Shown piece after piece: positions 35,057 through 43,725 of a stretch of DNA of 64,000 bases. Where the stretch lies: NCBI RefSeq assembly GCF_048268305.1, contig NZ_JBLWVT010000010.1, positions 1-64,000 of the forward strand. Direction: 5' to 3'. Numbering within the stretch: the first letter of the stretch is position 1; each line of letters opens with the position of its first letter. This DNA comes from Pseudodonghicola sp048268305 (GTDB lineage: Bacteria > Pseudomonadota > Alphaproteobacteria > Rhodobacterales > Rhodobacteraceae). The position numbers and the translations under genes were made by a program. The notes under the pieces are model-generated. The model saw nothing but the letters and a program-made list of their open reading frames with translations. It was not told the DNA's origin and did not search any database.

Positions 35057-35677
35057 CCAAAACAGGAAACCAAATCTTTGGACCGATCGCGCTGACCACT
35101 CCGCCTATCGCGGCGGCAAGGGGCTGGCGGCTTTGTTCGCCTGCCACCCTCGCTGTTAGAAATGCGGTGGTCGGCGGCACATGGACGATTGTCGGCGACA
35201 ATCGACGGGGTGGCGGGCCACGCCCGAGGAAGATGAGAACTATGAAATCTTCATAACCCTTTGATGATTATGAAGATACTTGGTCTTGTGCGGTTATCGG
35301 TGGGTTTCGGCGGCATTTGGGTGGCTAACGGCGGCCATTTCGGGCGTTTGACAGGGTATTTCCGTTTTGCCCGCCGATTGCTGACATGCAGTCGCTCTTT
35401 GGATCCACCGGTTCCTCCAACCTGCTCGACTGATCGATCAAACGACGGGAACTGGGACTAATTTGACGTTCGCGCCGCGCCAGCCCTAGGGCAGCTTTTA
35501 CCGTGAGCCGCCGTCCGACTGGCTGGCCACCCTCGTCGTGTAAATCATGATGTCGACGCCCAGCGGTACACCATCGGGTTCAAGCGCATCATTTCGCAGG
35601 AATGCTCAGCCATGCACGCGTTCCGCCAATGTTGCGCAACCTGTCCGGAGACCGCTCACAGCCGCTAGTCCATCTCT
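35057..35677. other. 621-bp gap without a gene
   Basis: I see no supported gene. Short open frames exist but lack ribosome sites or similarity. The stretch 35240-35440 is G/T-rich and reads like decayed coding or mobile DNA. It separates the MarR-AlkC unit from the convergent LysR gene. Confidence 0.5.
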
Positions 35678-36571
35678 TTAGCGGGACAGAAACGGCGCAA
35701 GCGTCTCGGTCGCCCAGTCAACGAACACCCTGACCTTCGGCGACAGGTGCCGATTGTCCGGGAACAGGATCGATATGGGCGTCGGCACCGGCGGATAGTC
35801 CGCCATGACCTCGACCAAGGCGCCGGATGCGAGATCATCTGCGAAGCGATAGCGCGGTGCTTGCACCAGCCCGCACCCCAGTCGTGCCGCCGCGGCGCTC
35901 ATGTCCGCATCGCTGACGAGCAGGCGCGCCGGCAACGCCACTTCCACGACCGCGCCATCGACGGTGAACTCCAGAGGCAAGGGTCGGCCGGTGCGGGAGG
36001 ACACGAAGCCGATCATTTGATGCCCCGCTAGCCGGTCGGGCGCTAAGGGAACGCCGTAACGCTCAAGATAGGCGGGACTGGCGCAGGTCATCTCCTCGAT
36101 CGTGCCAAGGCGCCGGGCGACCATGCTGCTGTCGGCGAGCGGTCCTGCGCGCACCACGCAGTCCACCCCCTCTCGCACGAGATCGACGTAGCGCTCGCCT
36201 TCGCTGAGATGGATGCTCAGCCGGGGATGCTGCGCCAGAAAGTCGGGAAGCCCCGGCAGCAACATGGTCCTGGCAAGCGACCCTGCGACATCGACGCGCA
36301 ACCGCCCGGATACAGTCCCGGAGGCGCTCTGGTCCGCATCTTCCAGATCGGCGAGGATCGCCGTGCAGCGTCGGTAATAGGCATCGCCTTCGCTCGTCGG
36401 CCGAACCTGCCGCGTCGTACGGTGGAGCAGGCGGGCGCCGAGCCGCCGCTCCAGTGCCTGAATCGTCGCCGTCGCGGCAGGGCGGGACATGCCGAGGTCA
36501 GCCGCTGCAGCACTGAAGCTTCCGCGGTCCACGATACGCACGAACAGCTCAAGAGCGGTTAGCCGGTCCAT
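35678..36571 (-). CDS. LysR-family transcriptional regulator
   Basis: A 297-residue LysR-type regulator of the single-domain effector class: helix-turn-helix about 5-62 (ELFVRIVDRGSFSAAAADLG, with SRPAATATIQALERRLGARL), then a two-lobed sensor domain. It is divergent from the SDR gene at 36677 across a 105-bp spacer. In many genomes this CrgA-like type controls such an adjacent reductase gene. Likely role: redox or electrophile-responsive control of that SDR. Confidence 0.88.
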   Translation of the reverse strand: MDRLTALELFVRIVDRGSFSAAAADLGMSRPAATATIQALERRLGARLLHRTTRQVRPTSEGDAYYRRCTAILADLEDADQSASGTVSGRLRVDVAGSLARTMLLPGLPDFLAQHPRLSIHLSEGERYVDLVREGVDCVVRAGPLADSSMVARRLGTIEEMTCASPAYLERYGVPLAPDRLAGHQMIGFVSSRTGRPLPLEFTVDGAVVEVALPARLLVSDADMSAAAARLGCGLVQAPRYRFADDLASGALVEVMADYPPVPTPISILFPDNRHLSPKVRVFVDWATETLAPFLSR

Positions 36572-36676
36572 GACGTTTTATTCCTCCCTGTGGAACAGTG
36601 ATGTCTGATCATTCGGTCTAAATGTCCTGCGCGAGGATCATAATATGCAGGGAAGCAAACAATCGGAGAAAACACC

Positions 36677-37438
36677 ATGTCTACATCTGCACGCATCGCC
36701 ATCGTCACGGGTAGCAGCCGCGGCATCGGCAGGAACACCGTGCTCCGACTCGCCGAGCGGGGCGTGTCTTCCATCGTCACCTACAATAGTCGGCAGGATG
36801 AAGCCGCAAAGGTGGTCGAAGCCGTCCGGGCGGCAGGCGCAAATGCAGTGGCCTTGCAGCTCGACGTGAGCCGTTCAGAAAGCTTTGACAGCTTCGTCGC
36901 CGCCGTCGGTGAGGCGCTCGCCACTCTGGGCGCGGATCGCTTCGATTATCTCGTGAACAATGCTGGCACATCGTCAACCGCGACGCTGGCGAATGGGACC
37001 GGGGAGGAGATCGACGCGCTGTTCGCCGTTCACTTCAAGGCCCCCTATTTGCTCACCCAGAAGCTGCTGCCGCTGATGAACGATGGCGGCAGCATCGTGA
37101 ACATCTCTTCAGGGCTTACCCGCTTCAGCCTACCGGGACGGACCATATATGGACCGATCAAGGCGGCGGTGGAGACGCTGACCCGCTATATGGCGCTGGA
37201 GCTCGGGCCGCGCGGCATTACCGTGAACGTCGTGGCGCCGGGGGCCATAGCAACCGATTTTAGCGGCGGCGCTACTCGGGACAATCCGGAGGTCAACAAG
37301 GCCATCGCCTCGCAGACGGCGCTGGAGCGCGTCGGAGGACCCGAGGAAGTGGGGCCGGTCATCGCAGCTTTGCTGTCCGACGACTTTCGCTGGGTGAACG
37401 GGCAGCGGATCGAAGTCTCAGGCGGCTTCCGCCTCTGA
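36677..37438 (+). CDS. Short-chain dehydrogenase/reductase (classical SDR)
   Basis: A 253-residue NAD(P)-dependent oxidoreductase. TGSSRGIG at 11-18 binds the cofactor, NNAG is at 94-97, catalytic S144 or S145, Y158 and K162 are present (YGPIK), and the C-terminal VNGQRIEVSGGF closes the fold. The Arg after the glycine motif suggests NADP. It is divergent from a LysR regulator. The recombinase fragment begins on its stop codon (TGATG), so the 3' end of the gene marks a recombination junction. Confidence 0.88.
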   Translation: MSTSARIAIVTGSSRGIGRNTVLRLAERGVSSIVTYNSRQDEAAKVVEAVRAAGANAVALQLDVSRSESFDSFVAAVGEALATLGADRFDYLVNNAGTSSTATLANGTGEEIDALFAVHFKAPYLLTQKLLPLMNDGGSIVNISSGLTRFSLPGRTIYGPIKAAVETLTRYMALELGPRGITVNVVAPGAIATDFSGGATRDNPEVNKAIASQTALERVGGPEEVGPVIAALLSDDFRWVNGQRIEVSGGFRL

Positions 37439-37758
37439 TGCGCGCGAGGGTGTGCGAGGGGCGGGACGGCACAGTCAACGACTACGTCTTTCCGAGCCGG
37501 GTCGACCATAACGGTCATCTCAGCACCCGACCGTACGCTCGGCTTGTCGATGAATGGGTGACGGGAGTCGGCCTGATGCGAAGCGAGCACGGCATGCACT
37601 CCCTTCGGCGAACGAAGGCATCGATCATCTACAGGGCCACGGGCAACCTCCGTGCCGTTCAAATCCTGCTTGGCCATAGCAAGATCGAGAACACCGTGTG
37701 CTATCTCGGGATCGACGTAGAAGACGCCCTGGCCCTTGCCGAAAACACCGAGATTTGA
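37438..37758 (+). pseudogene. Truncated tyrosine recombinase (C-terminal catalytic fragment)
   Basis: The 106-residue frame is the C-terminal part of a phage-type integrase. It has H54-x-x-R57 (HSLRR), H80 in LLGHSKIENT and nucleophile Y89 (CYLG). The first catalytic Arg and about half of the protein are missing. Homologues I recall are about 200-residue integrases carrying YARLVDEW and SLRRTKASIIY. The frame opens directly at the SDR stop, so the N-terminal part was lost at that junction. It is probably inactive alone. Confidence 0.75.
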
Positions 37759-38115
37759 ATCAACGGCTCCTCGTCGCTCGGCGAGGATCCTCTCCCCCGT
37801 TGGGACATTCCTGTTGTTCGCAGAGTGAACAGCGAACGACGGCTATCGGCAGAGGCGGACGCTCGCTATCGCTCGGCAAATCCCGTTTCGACACCCGAAT
37901 CCGGGCCGCGAAAGGACCGCCGGCGTTTTGTCTGACGAGGCATAACCACGATTCCTGACCCGAGATGACCGTTGAAGGCTGCCCCCGTTGGCCCGTTCAT
38001 AAATCCTCTGATCCGCTAGCTGTCGCGATCGGATAGCGCAATGGCGTCCTCTGCGACTGCGCAATTGACCGCCACAGGCCAGATGTTCGCTCATCACGTC
38101 AGAAAGGAAGCGAAC
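37759..38115. other. 357-bp spacer after the recombinase fragment
   Basis: No gene is supported. The first half follows the recombinase stop and may be remnant of its mobile unit. The last 20 bp carry AAAGGAAG, the ribosome site of the SDR at 38116. No tandem or long inverted repeat was seen. Confidence 0.45.
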
Positions 38116-38937
38116 ATGGCACAGACAATCCTCATCACCGGCACCTCGAGCGGCCTCGGTCGCGCAACTGCCATGCAATTCCATGCCCAAGGCTGGAACG
38201 TCGTCGCCACCATGCGCTCGCCCGATCAAGAAAGAGCGCTCAACGCGCTCGACAATGTTCTGGTGACGCGCCTCGACGTTCAGGATACCGCTTCAATCGA
38301 CGCTGCGGTCCAGGCCGGCATCGCGCGGTTCGGACGGATCGACGCGCTGGTGAACAATGCCGGCTACGGCGCCTATGGCCCTCTGGAAGTGACGCCTGCC
38401 GACAAGATTCGGCGCCAATTCGAGGTCAACGTACTGGGGCTGCTGGCGACGACGCAAGCGCTGATCCCGCATTTCCGCGCCCTGCATGGCGGTACAATCG
38501 TCAATGTCGCCTCGGTTGGCGGGCGGCTCGCCTTCCCGCTCGGTACGCTGTACCATGGGAGCAAATTCGCCGTCGAAGGGCTGACGGAAGCGCTGATGTA
38601 CGAGATGGCCCCGCTCGGCGTCCGCGTGAAGCTGATCGAGCCGGGCGGGATGCAGACTGACTTTGGCGGACGCTCACTTGATTTCAGCAATGATCCGGCA
38701 ATTGCGGAATATCAGCCGCTGATCCAGCGTGTGCTTGATGTGATGGGCCCGGCCATGGCGCAGGGCTCGACGCCCGAGCGTATCGCAGAAATCGCCTATC
38801 ACGCCACGACCGATCACAGCGACCGGTTGCGTTATGCCGCTGGTGACGACGCCGTCCAGCAGATCACGGCGCGGCAGGCAACCGATGACGAAACATTCTT
38901 CGCCGCCATGCGCGCGACGTTCAACCTGGCAACCTGA
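38116..38937 (+). CDS. Short-chain dehydrogenase/reductase
   Basis: A 273-residue SDR. It has TGTSSGLG at 8-15, NNAG at 80-83, S133, Y146 and K150 (YHGSK). AAAGGAAG lies 5 nt before the chosen ATG at 38116, which excludes an in-frame start at 38041. It is followed in the same direction by an AraC-family gene after 57 nt. Similar to broad-specificity ketoreductases often placed next to AraC regulators. Substrate unknown. Confidence 0.87.
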   Translation: MAQTILITGTSSGLGRATAMQFHAQGWNVVATMRSPDQERALNALDNVLVTRLDVQDTASIDAAVQAGIARFGRIDALVNNAGYGAYGPLEVTPADKIRRQFEVNVLGLLATTQALIPHFRALHGGTIVNVASVGGRLAFPLGTLYHGSKFAVEGLTEALMYEMAPLGVRVKLIEPGGMQTDFGGRSLDFSNDPAIAEYQPLIQRVLDVMGPAMAQGSTPERIAEIAYHATTDHSDRLRYAAGDDAVQQITARQATDDETFFAAMRATFNLAT

Positions 38938-38994
38938 GGCCTTCACCGGGAACGATTGCCGGCTTAAGCTACGCAAAATAATTCAGGTGCATCG

Positions 38995-39996
38995 ATGGCG
39001 ACTACGCCACATCCGCTTTACGCGCTCGATACGACATGGCGCACGCTATTGGTCGATCTTGGCCTGCGCCCCGCCGATGTGCTGCGCCGGGCGGGGCTAT
39101 CGGATGATTTGCTGACACAGCCGTCTGTGCGCCTGCCTTCCGAAGACTACTACAGGCTATGGACGAGTATCGAGGACGCCTTGGCCGATCCATTGTTGCC
39201 CCTGCGTTTGTGCACCGGTGTGAGAGCGGAATCGTTCTTGCCGCCCCTTTTCGCGGCGCTGTGCAGCCCGAACCTGCTGGTGGCCTTGCAGCGCATTGCA
39301 AAATACAAGGCGCTGATCGGGCCTGTCCGGCTCGGCGTGGCGCAAGAGCCCGACCGGGTGACGGCGGAGTTCAGCTGGTTGGATGCGCCGTGGACGCCGC
39401 CGCAGTCGCTCGTGATGATGGAACTTCTGTTCACCGTTCAACTGGCGCGGATGGGAACACGGGAGACGATCCGACCGATTGAGTTCTCGATCGGTGCCGT
39501 GCCGGGGCCGCTGGCACCATATGAGGAATTTCTCGGAATTCGTATCCGTCGGGCTAGCAGCCATCGGGTGGTTTTTGATGCGCGCGATGCAGCAATGCCG
39601 TTCCTGACCTCGAACGACGCGATGTGGTCGATGTTCGAGCCGGACTTGCGACAGCGACTTGCCGATCTGGACGCAGATGTGAAAACAGCGGAGCGAGTCC
39701 ACGCAGTTCTGCTCGAAGGCTTGCCGAGCGGGTTGATCGGCATGGACGCGATCGCCTCGAAGCTAGGCTTGAGCAAGCGCAGCCTCCAGCGGCGGATCGA
39801 AGCCGAGGGCACCAGCTTTCAGGAGATTTTGAGAGGCACTCGCAACGCACTGGCGCGGCATTATCTCCGCAAGACGAGGATGCCGATTGCCGAAATTTCC
39901 TTCTTGCTAGGCTTCGACGAGCCGAACTCTTTCTACCGTGCCTTTCGCAGTTGGGCAGGGATGACCCCGGAAGGTTTTCGCACTGCGTCGTCGTGA
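38995..39996 (+). CDS. AraC-family transcriptional regulator
   Basis: A 333-residue regulator with an N-terminal sensing domain (about 10-200, the OruR/ArgR-like arabinose-binding type) and a C-terminal double helix-turn-helix (about 235-330). The second includes PIAEISFLLGFDEPNSFYRAFRSWAGMTPEGFR, the hallmark of the family. It probably controls the upstream SDR and itself. It ends the second regulator-reductase pair of the region. Confidence 0.9.
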   Translation: MATTPHPLYALDTTWRTLLVDLGLRPADVLRRAGLSDDLLTQPSVRLPSEDYYRLWTSIEDALADPLLPLRLCTGVRAESFLPPLFAALCSPNLLVALQRIAKYKALIGPVRLGVAQEPDRVTAEFSWLDAPWTPPQSLVMMELLFTVQLARMGTRETIRPIEFSIGAVPGPLAPYEEFLGIRIRRASSHRVVFDARDAAMPFLTSNDAMWSMFEPDLRQRLADLDADVKTAERVHAVLLEGLPSGLIGMDAIASKLGLSKRSLQRRIEAEGTSFQEILRGTRNALARHYLRKTRMPIAEISFLLGFDEPNSFYRAFRSWAGMTPEGFRTASS

Positions 39997-40307
39997 AAGC
40001 TGTCATGAACAGCGCAGACAACGCGCAATTTAGAGAATCGCCATCCTGCTCGCGAACGAGCGTTTCTGTCGTGAGCCGACGTTTCAGTAGTGTTCAGCGA
40101 TCGACAGAGATTGGGTCGGGAGCCGCCAGATCCGGAAGACGCCGACGCCGTGTCCACAGCCGCCGACAAAGCTGGCGTTCCTGGGGACGGGTCATGCCAT
40201 CGAAACTTGCCGTTCGTTCACGGATATCTCGGCGGGGACGATCGACCATCGTTGGGACAAAGCGGTCCTTGCCGGAACACCGCTCCAACGACGGCCTTGT
40301 GCGATAG
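39997..40307. other. Spacer carrying one copy of the 71-bp repeat
   Basis: 311 bp without a supported gene between the AraC gene and the convergent XRE-type regulator. It contains the first copy of the direct repeat (40110-40180). The rest shows no clear signal. Confidence 0.5.
40110..40180. repeat. 71-bp direct repeat, copy 1
   Basis: The first 55 bp (40110-40164) are identical to 42257-42311, and the next 16 bp differ at three positions. The two copies are in the same orientation and bracket the XRE regulator and epimerase genes. The repeat itself encodes nothing I recognise. It may be an insertion or recombination site, or a duplicated fragment of a lost gene. Confidence 0.85.
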
Positions 40308-41144
40308 TTACCCCTGGGAGGCATACACGAGCGCACGAACTTTTTCCGCATCTGTTTGGGTAGCCGGATTGTAGACGATCATCCCGAGTTCCGGCCTGCC
40401 TTCGACGGCGAAAGACGAAAATTCGAGTTTCACAAGCCCTGCCGACGGATGGCGAATCCGTTTCACGCCTTCGCTGTGAGCGATGACGTCATTATCCTGC
40501 CACAGCGCTTTGAATTCCGGGCTCAACCTGCTCAGTTCCTCTACGAGCCTGGCAGCATCCATGCTGTCCTGTGCGCCAGCCCTCGCCATGTCAGCCCGAA
40601 AGGCTCCGACCACGAACCGCGCAACGCTTTCCCAGTCCTCATTCCGGTTGCGGCCACTACCGTTCGTGAACATCAGCCGCAAGATGTTGCGCTGGTCCGA
40701 CGGCAACTGCGAATAGTCCGTAAGCAGCGCGGCTGCAGCGCGGTTCCAACCGAGTACATCCCAGATGGCGTTCTTGATGATCGCGGGACTGAACGCCATT
40801 CCATCGAGCACGCGCTGCAATCGCGGGGTGATCTCGTCGACAGGCTGATAACGCGCTTCGGGCGGACGACCGAGGCCCAGCATGTACAGATGTTCGCGCT
40901 CAGGTTCGGTCAGCATCAGTCCCTTGGCGATCCTATCCAGCACATCTGCGGAAGGAGCACCGCCGCGACCTTGCTCCAGCCAGGTGTACCAGGTCGGACT
41001 GATGTTCGCCCGGCTCGCGACCTCTTCGCGCCGCAGACCGGGGGTACGTCTGCGACCGACGTCGAAACCAAAAGTCACCGGATCAAGCCGAGCGCGCCGA
41101 TCACGAAGATAGGTGCCAAGCCGGTTAGTCCCGTCATTCATCAT
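40308..41144 (-). CDS. XRE-family regulator with MmyB-like ligand domain
   Basis: A 278-residue protein. The N-terminal helix-turn-helix (about 9-80) shows the LGTYLRDRRARL and RRTPGLRREEVASRANIS pattern of this group, followed by TWYTWLEQGR. The C-terminal part is a PAS-like MmyB domain (about 100-270, with the WDVLGWNRAA motif) that binds small ligands, probably fatty acids in studied homologues. It is divergent from the epimerase gene over a 96-bp spacer with a TTTAAC/GTTAAA palindrome. Such pairs usually form a regulator-target unit. Confidence 0.87.
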   Translation of the reverse strand: MMNDGTNRLGTYLRDRRARLDPVTFGFDVGRRRTPGLRREEVASRANISPTWYTWLEQGRGGAPSADVLDRIAKGLMLTEPEREHLYMLGLGRPPEARYQPVDEITPRLQRVLDGMAFSPAIIKNAIWDVLGWNRAAAALLTDYSQLPSDQRNILRLMFTNGSGRNRNEDWESVARFVVGAFRADMARAGAQDSMDAARLVEELSRLSPEFKALWQDNDVIAHSEGVKRIRHPSAGLVKLEFSSFAVEGRPELGMIVYNPATQTDAEKVRALVYASQG

Positions 41145-41185
41145 GAGCGATCCTGTTGCAAATTATACCATGATAATGTCACTAC

Positions 41186-41199
41186 TTTAACAGGTTAAA
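41186..41199. promoter_or_regulatory. TTTAAC-AG-GTTAAA palindrome (candidate operator)
   Basis: Perfect 6-bp arms with a 2-bp centre lie in the middle of the 96-bp divergent spacer, 41 bp upstream of the epimerase start. The XRE-family protein encoded next to it is the likely binder. Confidence 0.5.
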
Positions 41200-41240
41200 T
41201 CTAGCTCCGATACTCTGCCTTTGTCATTAGGAGAAGTATC

Positions 41241-42143
41241 ATGCGCGTATTCCTGACCGGGGCGACGGGCTTCATCGGCTCGCACATCATTCCCGAACTT
41301 TTGGACGCTGGGCATGAGGTGCTCGGCCTCACCCGTTCCGACGCGGGCGCCCGTCAGCTCGAGGCCGCTGGTGTCGACGTCCATCGCGGCGATCTAGAAC
41401 GACCCGATACGCTCGCCAGCGGTGCGGCGGCCGCTGATGCGGTGATCCACTGCGCGTTCGACCATAATTTCGAGACCTTTTTCGACAATACGAAGAAGGA
41501 CGAGCGCAATATTGCCGCGATCGGCGCAGAGTTGGAGGGGACGCAGAAGCCCATCCTGATCACCTCTGGTATCGGCATCGGCACGCCGTTAAATGGCGGC
41601 TTGGCGACCGAAGACATACTCAATCCACGTCACGCCAATCCTCGCATCGCAACCGAGCTTGCCGGTACGGCGCTGATTGCGCGACGCATCGACGTGCGCA
41701 CAATCCGGCTTCCGCAGGTGCATGACAAGGTCAAGGCCGGCTTGATCACGCCGCTCATCGCCGAGGCGCGACGAGCCGGAGCGGTGGCGTATCTCGGAGA
41801 GAGGGAATGCCGCTGGGCTGCAGCGCATGTAAGCGACGTTGCCAAGCTTTATGTTCTCGCACTGGAAAAGGGTGAGCCAGGCGCAAGGTATCATGCGTCA
41901 GTGGAGGAAGGCGTTAGCGCACGTGCTATTGCCGAGGCGATCGGAAGAGGCACTGGTCTGCCGGTTCGCTCGATCAGCGCCGAGGAGGTCGAACTGTACC
42001 TCGGCTGGATGGCACCTTTCGCCGGGCTCGACATGATTGGGGCAAGCACTTGGACCCGCGAGAGGCTTGGATGGAATCCGACCGGCGCTGACTTGCTGTC
42101 GGACCTTGCTGCCATAGATTACTCCATGACAGCTGCGGACTAG
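41241..42143 (+). CDS. NAD(P)-dependent epimerase/reductase (extended SDR)
   Basis: A 300-residue extended SDR with the cofactor motif GATGFIG at 7-13. The Arg and Ser in LTRSDAGARQ after strand 2 suggest NADP. The classical YxxxK is not obvious, so it may belong to the atypical NmrA/reductase side of the family. GGAGAAG lies 6 nt before the ATG. It is divergent from the XRE-type gene and flanked, together with it, by the 71-bp repeat. Confidence 0.82.
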   Translation: MRVFLTGATGFIGSHIIPELLDAGHEVLGLTRSDAGARQLEAAGVDVHRGDLERPDTLASGAAAADAVIHCAFDHNFETFFDNTKKDERNIAAIGAELEGTQKPILITSGIGIGTPLNGGLATEDILNPRHANPRIATELAGTALIARRIDVRTIRLPQVHDKVKAGLITPLIAEARRAGAVAYLGERECRWAAAHVSDVAKLYVLALEKGEPGARYHASVEEGVSARAIAEAIGRGTGLPVRSISAEEVELYLGWMAPFAGLDMIGASTWTRERLGWNPTGADLLSDLAAIDYSMTAAD

Positions 42144-42354
42144 CCTCAACCGCTTAACTTTGAAGTCACCCGCTCATAGGGCTGGGCGGGAGGCGAGCCA
42201 TCGGCGGTGGATTTTGGCGTAATCCGCCGTCGGTAGCCTTCCCGTGAAGGACACCAATTGGGTCGGGAGCCGCCAGATCCGGAAGACGCCGACGCCGTGT
42301 CCACAGCCGCCAACATAGCCGGCGTTCGCGATGGTCTTCGCGCTTCCTGAAACC
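42144..42354. other. Short spacer carrying repeat copy 2
   Basis: A 211-bp stretch between the epimerase stop and the left end of the IS3 element. Copy 2 of the direct repeat occupies 42257-42327. No gene is supported. Confidence 0.5.
42257..42327. repeat. 71-bp direct repeat, copy 2
   Basis: Same orientation as copy 1, identical over 42257-42311 and three differences in the last 16 bp. It ends 27 bp before the IS3 left inverted repeat. The 2,147-bp offset between copies equals one regulator-epimerase unit. Confidence 0.85.
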
Positions 42355-42435
42355 TGAGCACCTCCCCGAAAATCGGACAGTGACGGAAGCTACGATCTGA
42401 CGTCTGCTGGTCTCCAAGAACGAGGAGATCAGAAC

Positions 42436-42765
42436 ATGTCGAAACGCAGGAACCACGATGCGGGCTTCAAGGCTCGCGTGGCGCTGGAAGCCGTGAAGGG
42501 CGATCGCACCGTGTCGGAGCTGGCCGCGGAATACGGCGTGCATCCGACGATGATCCACCAGTGGAGCGAGCCATTGTGCGCCATTGGTTCGAGCCCAATG
42601 GCGAGCGCGCTGCTCGAGGAGGCGTCGGACATCTTCGAGCGCGGCGGAAAGAAGAAGGCTGAGGTCGACGAGGAGACGGTGCGGTCGCTGCACGCCAAGA
42701 TCGGGGAACTGGCTGTCGCCAACGATTTTTTGTCACGAAAGCTCAAGCCCTGGACCGGCAAGTGA
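42436..42765 (+). CDS. IS3-family transposase OrfA with in-frame insertion
   Basis: A 109-residue DNA-binding subunit of an IS3 element. It has the helix-turn-helix FKARVALEAVKGDRTVSELAAEYGVH (split in two here: about 11-25 and 26-36) and a Leu-zipper region near FERGGKK to KLKPW. Compared with the family sequence as I recall it, about 13 extra residues (SEPLCAIGSSPMA) interrupt the HQW...ALLE segment. The extra DNA contains CCATTG and CAATGG at its ends. The frame stays open. Confidence 0.75.
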   Translation: MSKRRNHDAGFKARVALEAVKGDRTVSELAAEYGVHPTMIHQWSEPLCAIGSSPMASALLEEASDIFERGGKKKAEVDEETVRSLHAKIGELAVANDFLSRKLKPWTGK

Positions 42766-42774
42766 GGCGCGGGA

Positions 42775-43686
42775 TGATCGAACGTCACCACCCCACGCTG
42801 TCGATTGGGGCGCAATGCCGCCTGCTGTCGATCTCGCGCTCGTCGTTTTACTACGCGTCGCAGGGCGAGACCGAGATGAACCTGGCGTCATGCAGCTGAT
42901 CGACCGGCAGTTCCTGGAAACCCCGTTCTACGGTGTCCGGCAGCCTCTCGGGACATTGCTCCGCAATGCCCTGCCGGCCAGTGGATGACCTGGCACCTGC
43001 AGAACGAGGGTCATCCTGTGAACCAGAAGCGTATCCGGCGGCTGATGCGGCTCATGGTGAAGGGGACCGTGGCGCCAGTGGCGCCGCATAAGCCCCGAAA
43101 CGATGCTGATCTACCAGATGCCCAACACCAGCAAGCCCGCCAAGGGGCACAAGACCTTACCCCTACCTGCTTGGTGGGCTGCGGGTCGATAGGCCCAACC
43201 AGGTCTGGTGCGCCGATATCACCTATTTGCCGATGCGCCGGGGCTTCCTCTACCTGGTCGCCATCATGGACTGGTTCACCCGCAAGGTTCTGTCCTGGCG
43301 GATCTCGAACACACTGGAGGCCGACTTCTGTGTCGAAGCGCTGACCGAGGCCATCCACAAGTTCGGGCCGCCCGAGATCATGAATACCGATCAAGGATCC
43401 CAGTTCACGTCCTTTGCCTGGACGGATCGGCTCCGTCGATCGGGCGTCCGGATATCGATCTCGACAACATCTTCATCGAGAGGCTGGGCGCACGCTGAAA
43501 TACGAGTGCGTCTACCTGCATGCCTGGAAGACAGGATCGGAGACCAAGGTGGCCATCCGGAAATGGGTGACCTTCTACAACCACCAGCGCCCTCACTCAG
43601 CCTTGGGCGGCAAGCCACCCGCGGTGGTCTATTGGCAGAGAAATGATATCAACCAACCCGATCAGCAAGTGCAGCGAGTAGCTTAA
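42775..43686 (+). pseudogene. IS3-family transposase OrfB, multiply broken
   Basis: Coding similarity runs from MIERHHPTLSIG to HSALGGKPPAVVYWQR but changes frame several times. The N-terminal part ends at about 42899 through a small deletion. About 41 bp (42944-42984) and about 44 bp (43058-43101) are extra relative to the family, one base is gained near 43160, and about 20 bp plus one base are lost near 43460-43490. DDE elements are still readable in pieces: ADITYL, NTDQGSQF and FIERL. A functional transposase cannot be made. Confidence 0.85.
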
Positions 43687-43725
43687 TTTACGCCAGATCC
43701 TGTCCAACGATCCGGGAGTAGCTCA

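Larger units (their letters stand above)
42355..43725 (+). mobile_element. Decayed IS3-family insertion sequence (about 1.37 kb)
   Basis: Imperfect terminal inverted repeats start TGAGC on both sides: left 42355-42380, right 43700-43725 (read inward, both end in GGACAG with CTCCC in the middle). Inside are OrfA and a frameshifted OrfB with DDE motifs. No target duplication was seen: left flank ACC, right flank GTC. The right end truncates an IS110-type gene exactly. Several indels make it inactive without help in trans. Confidence 0.85.
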
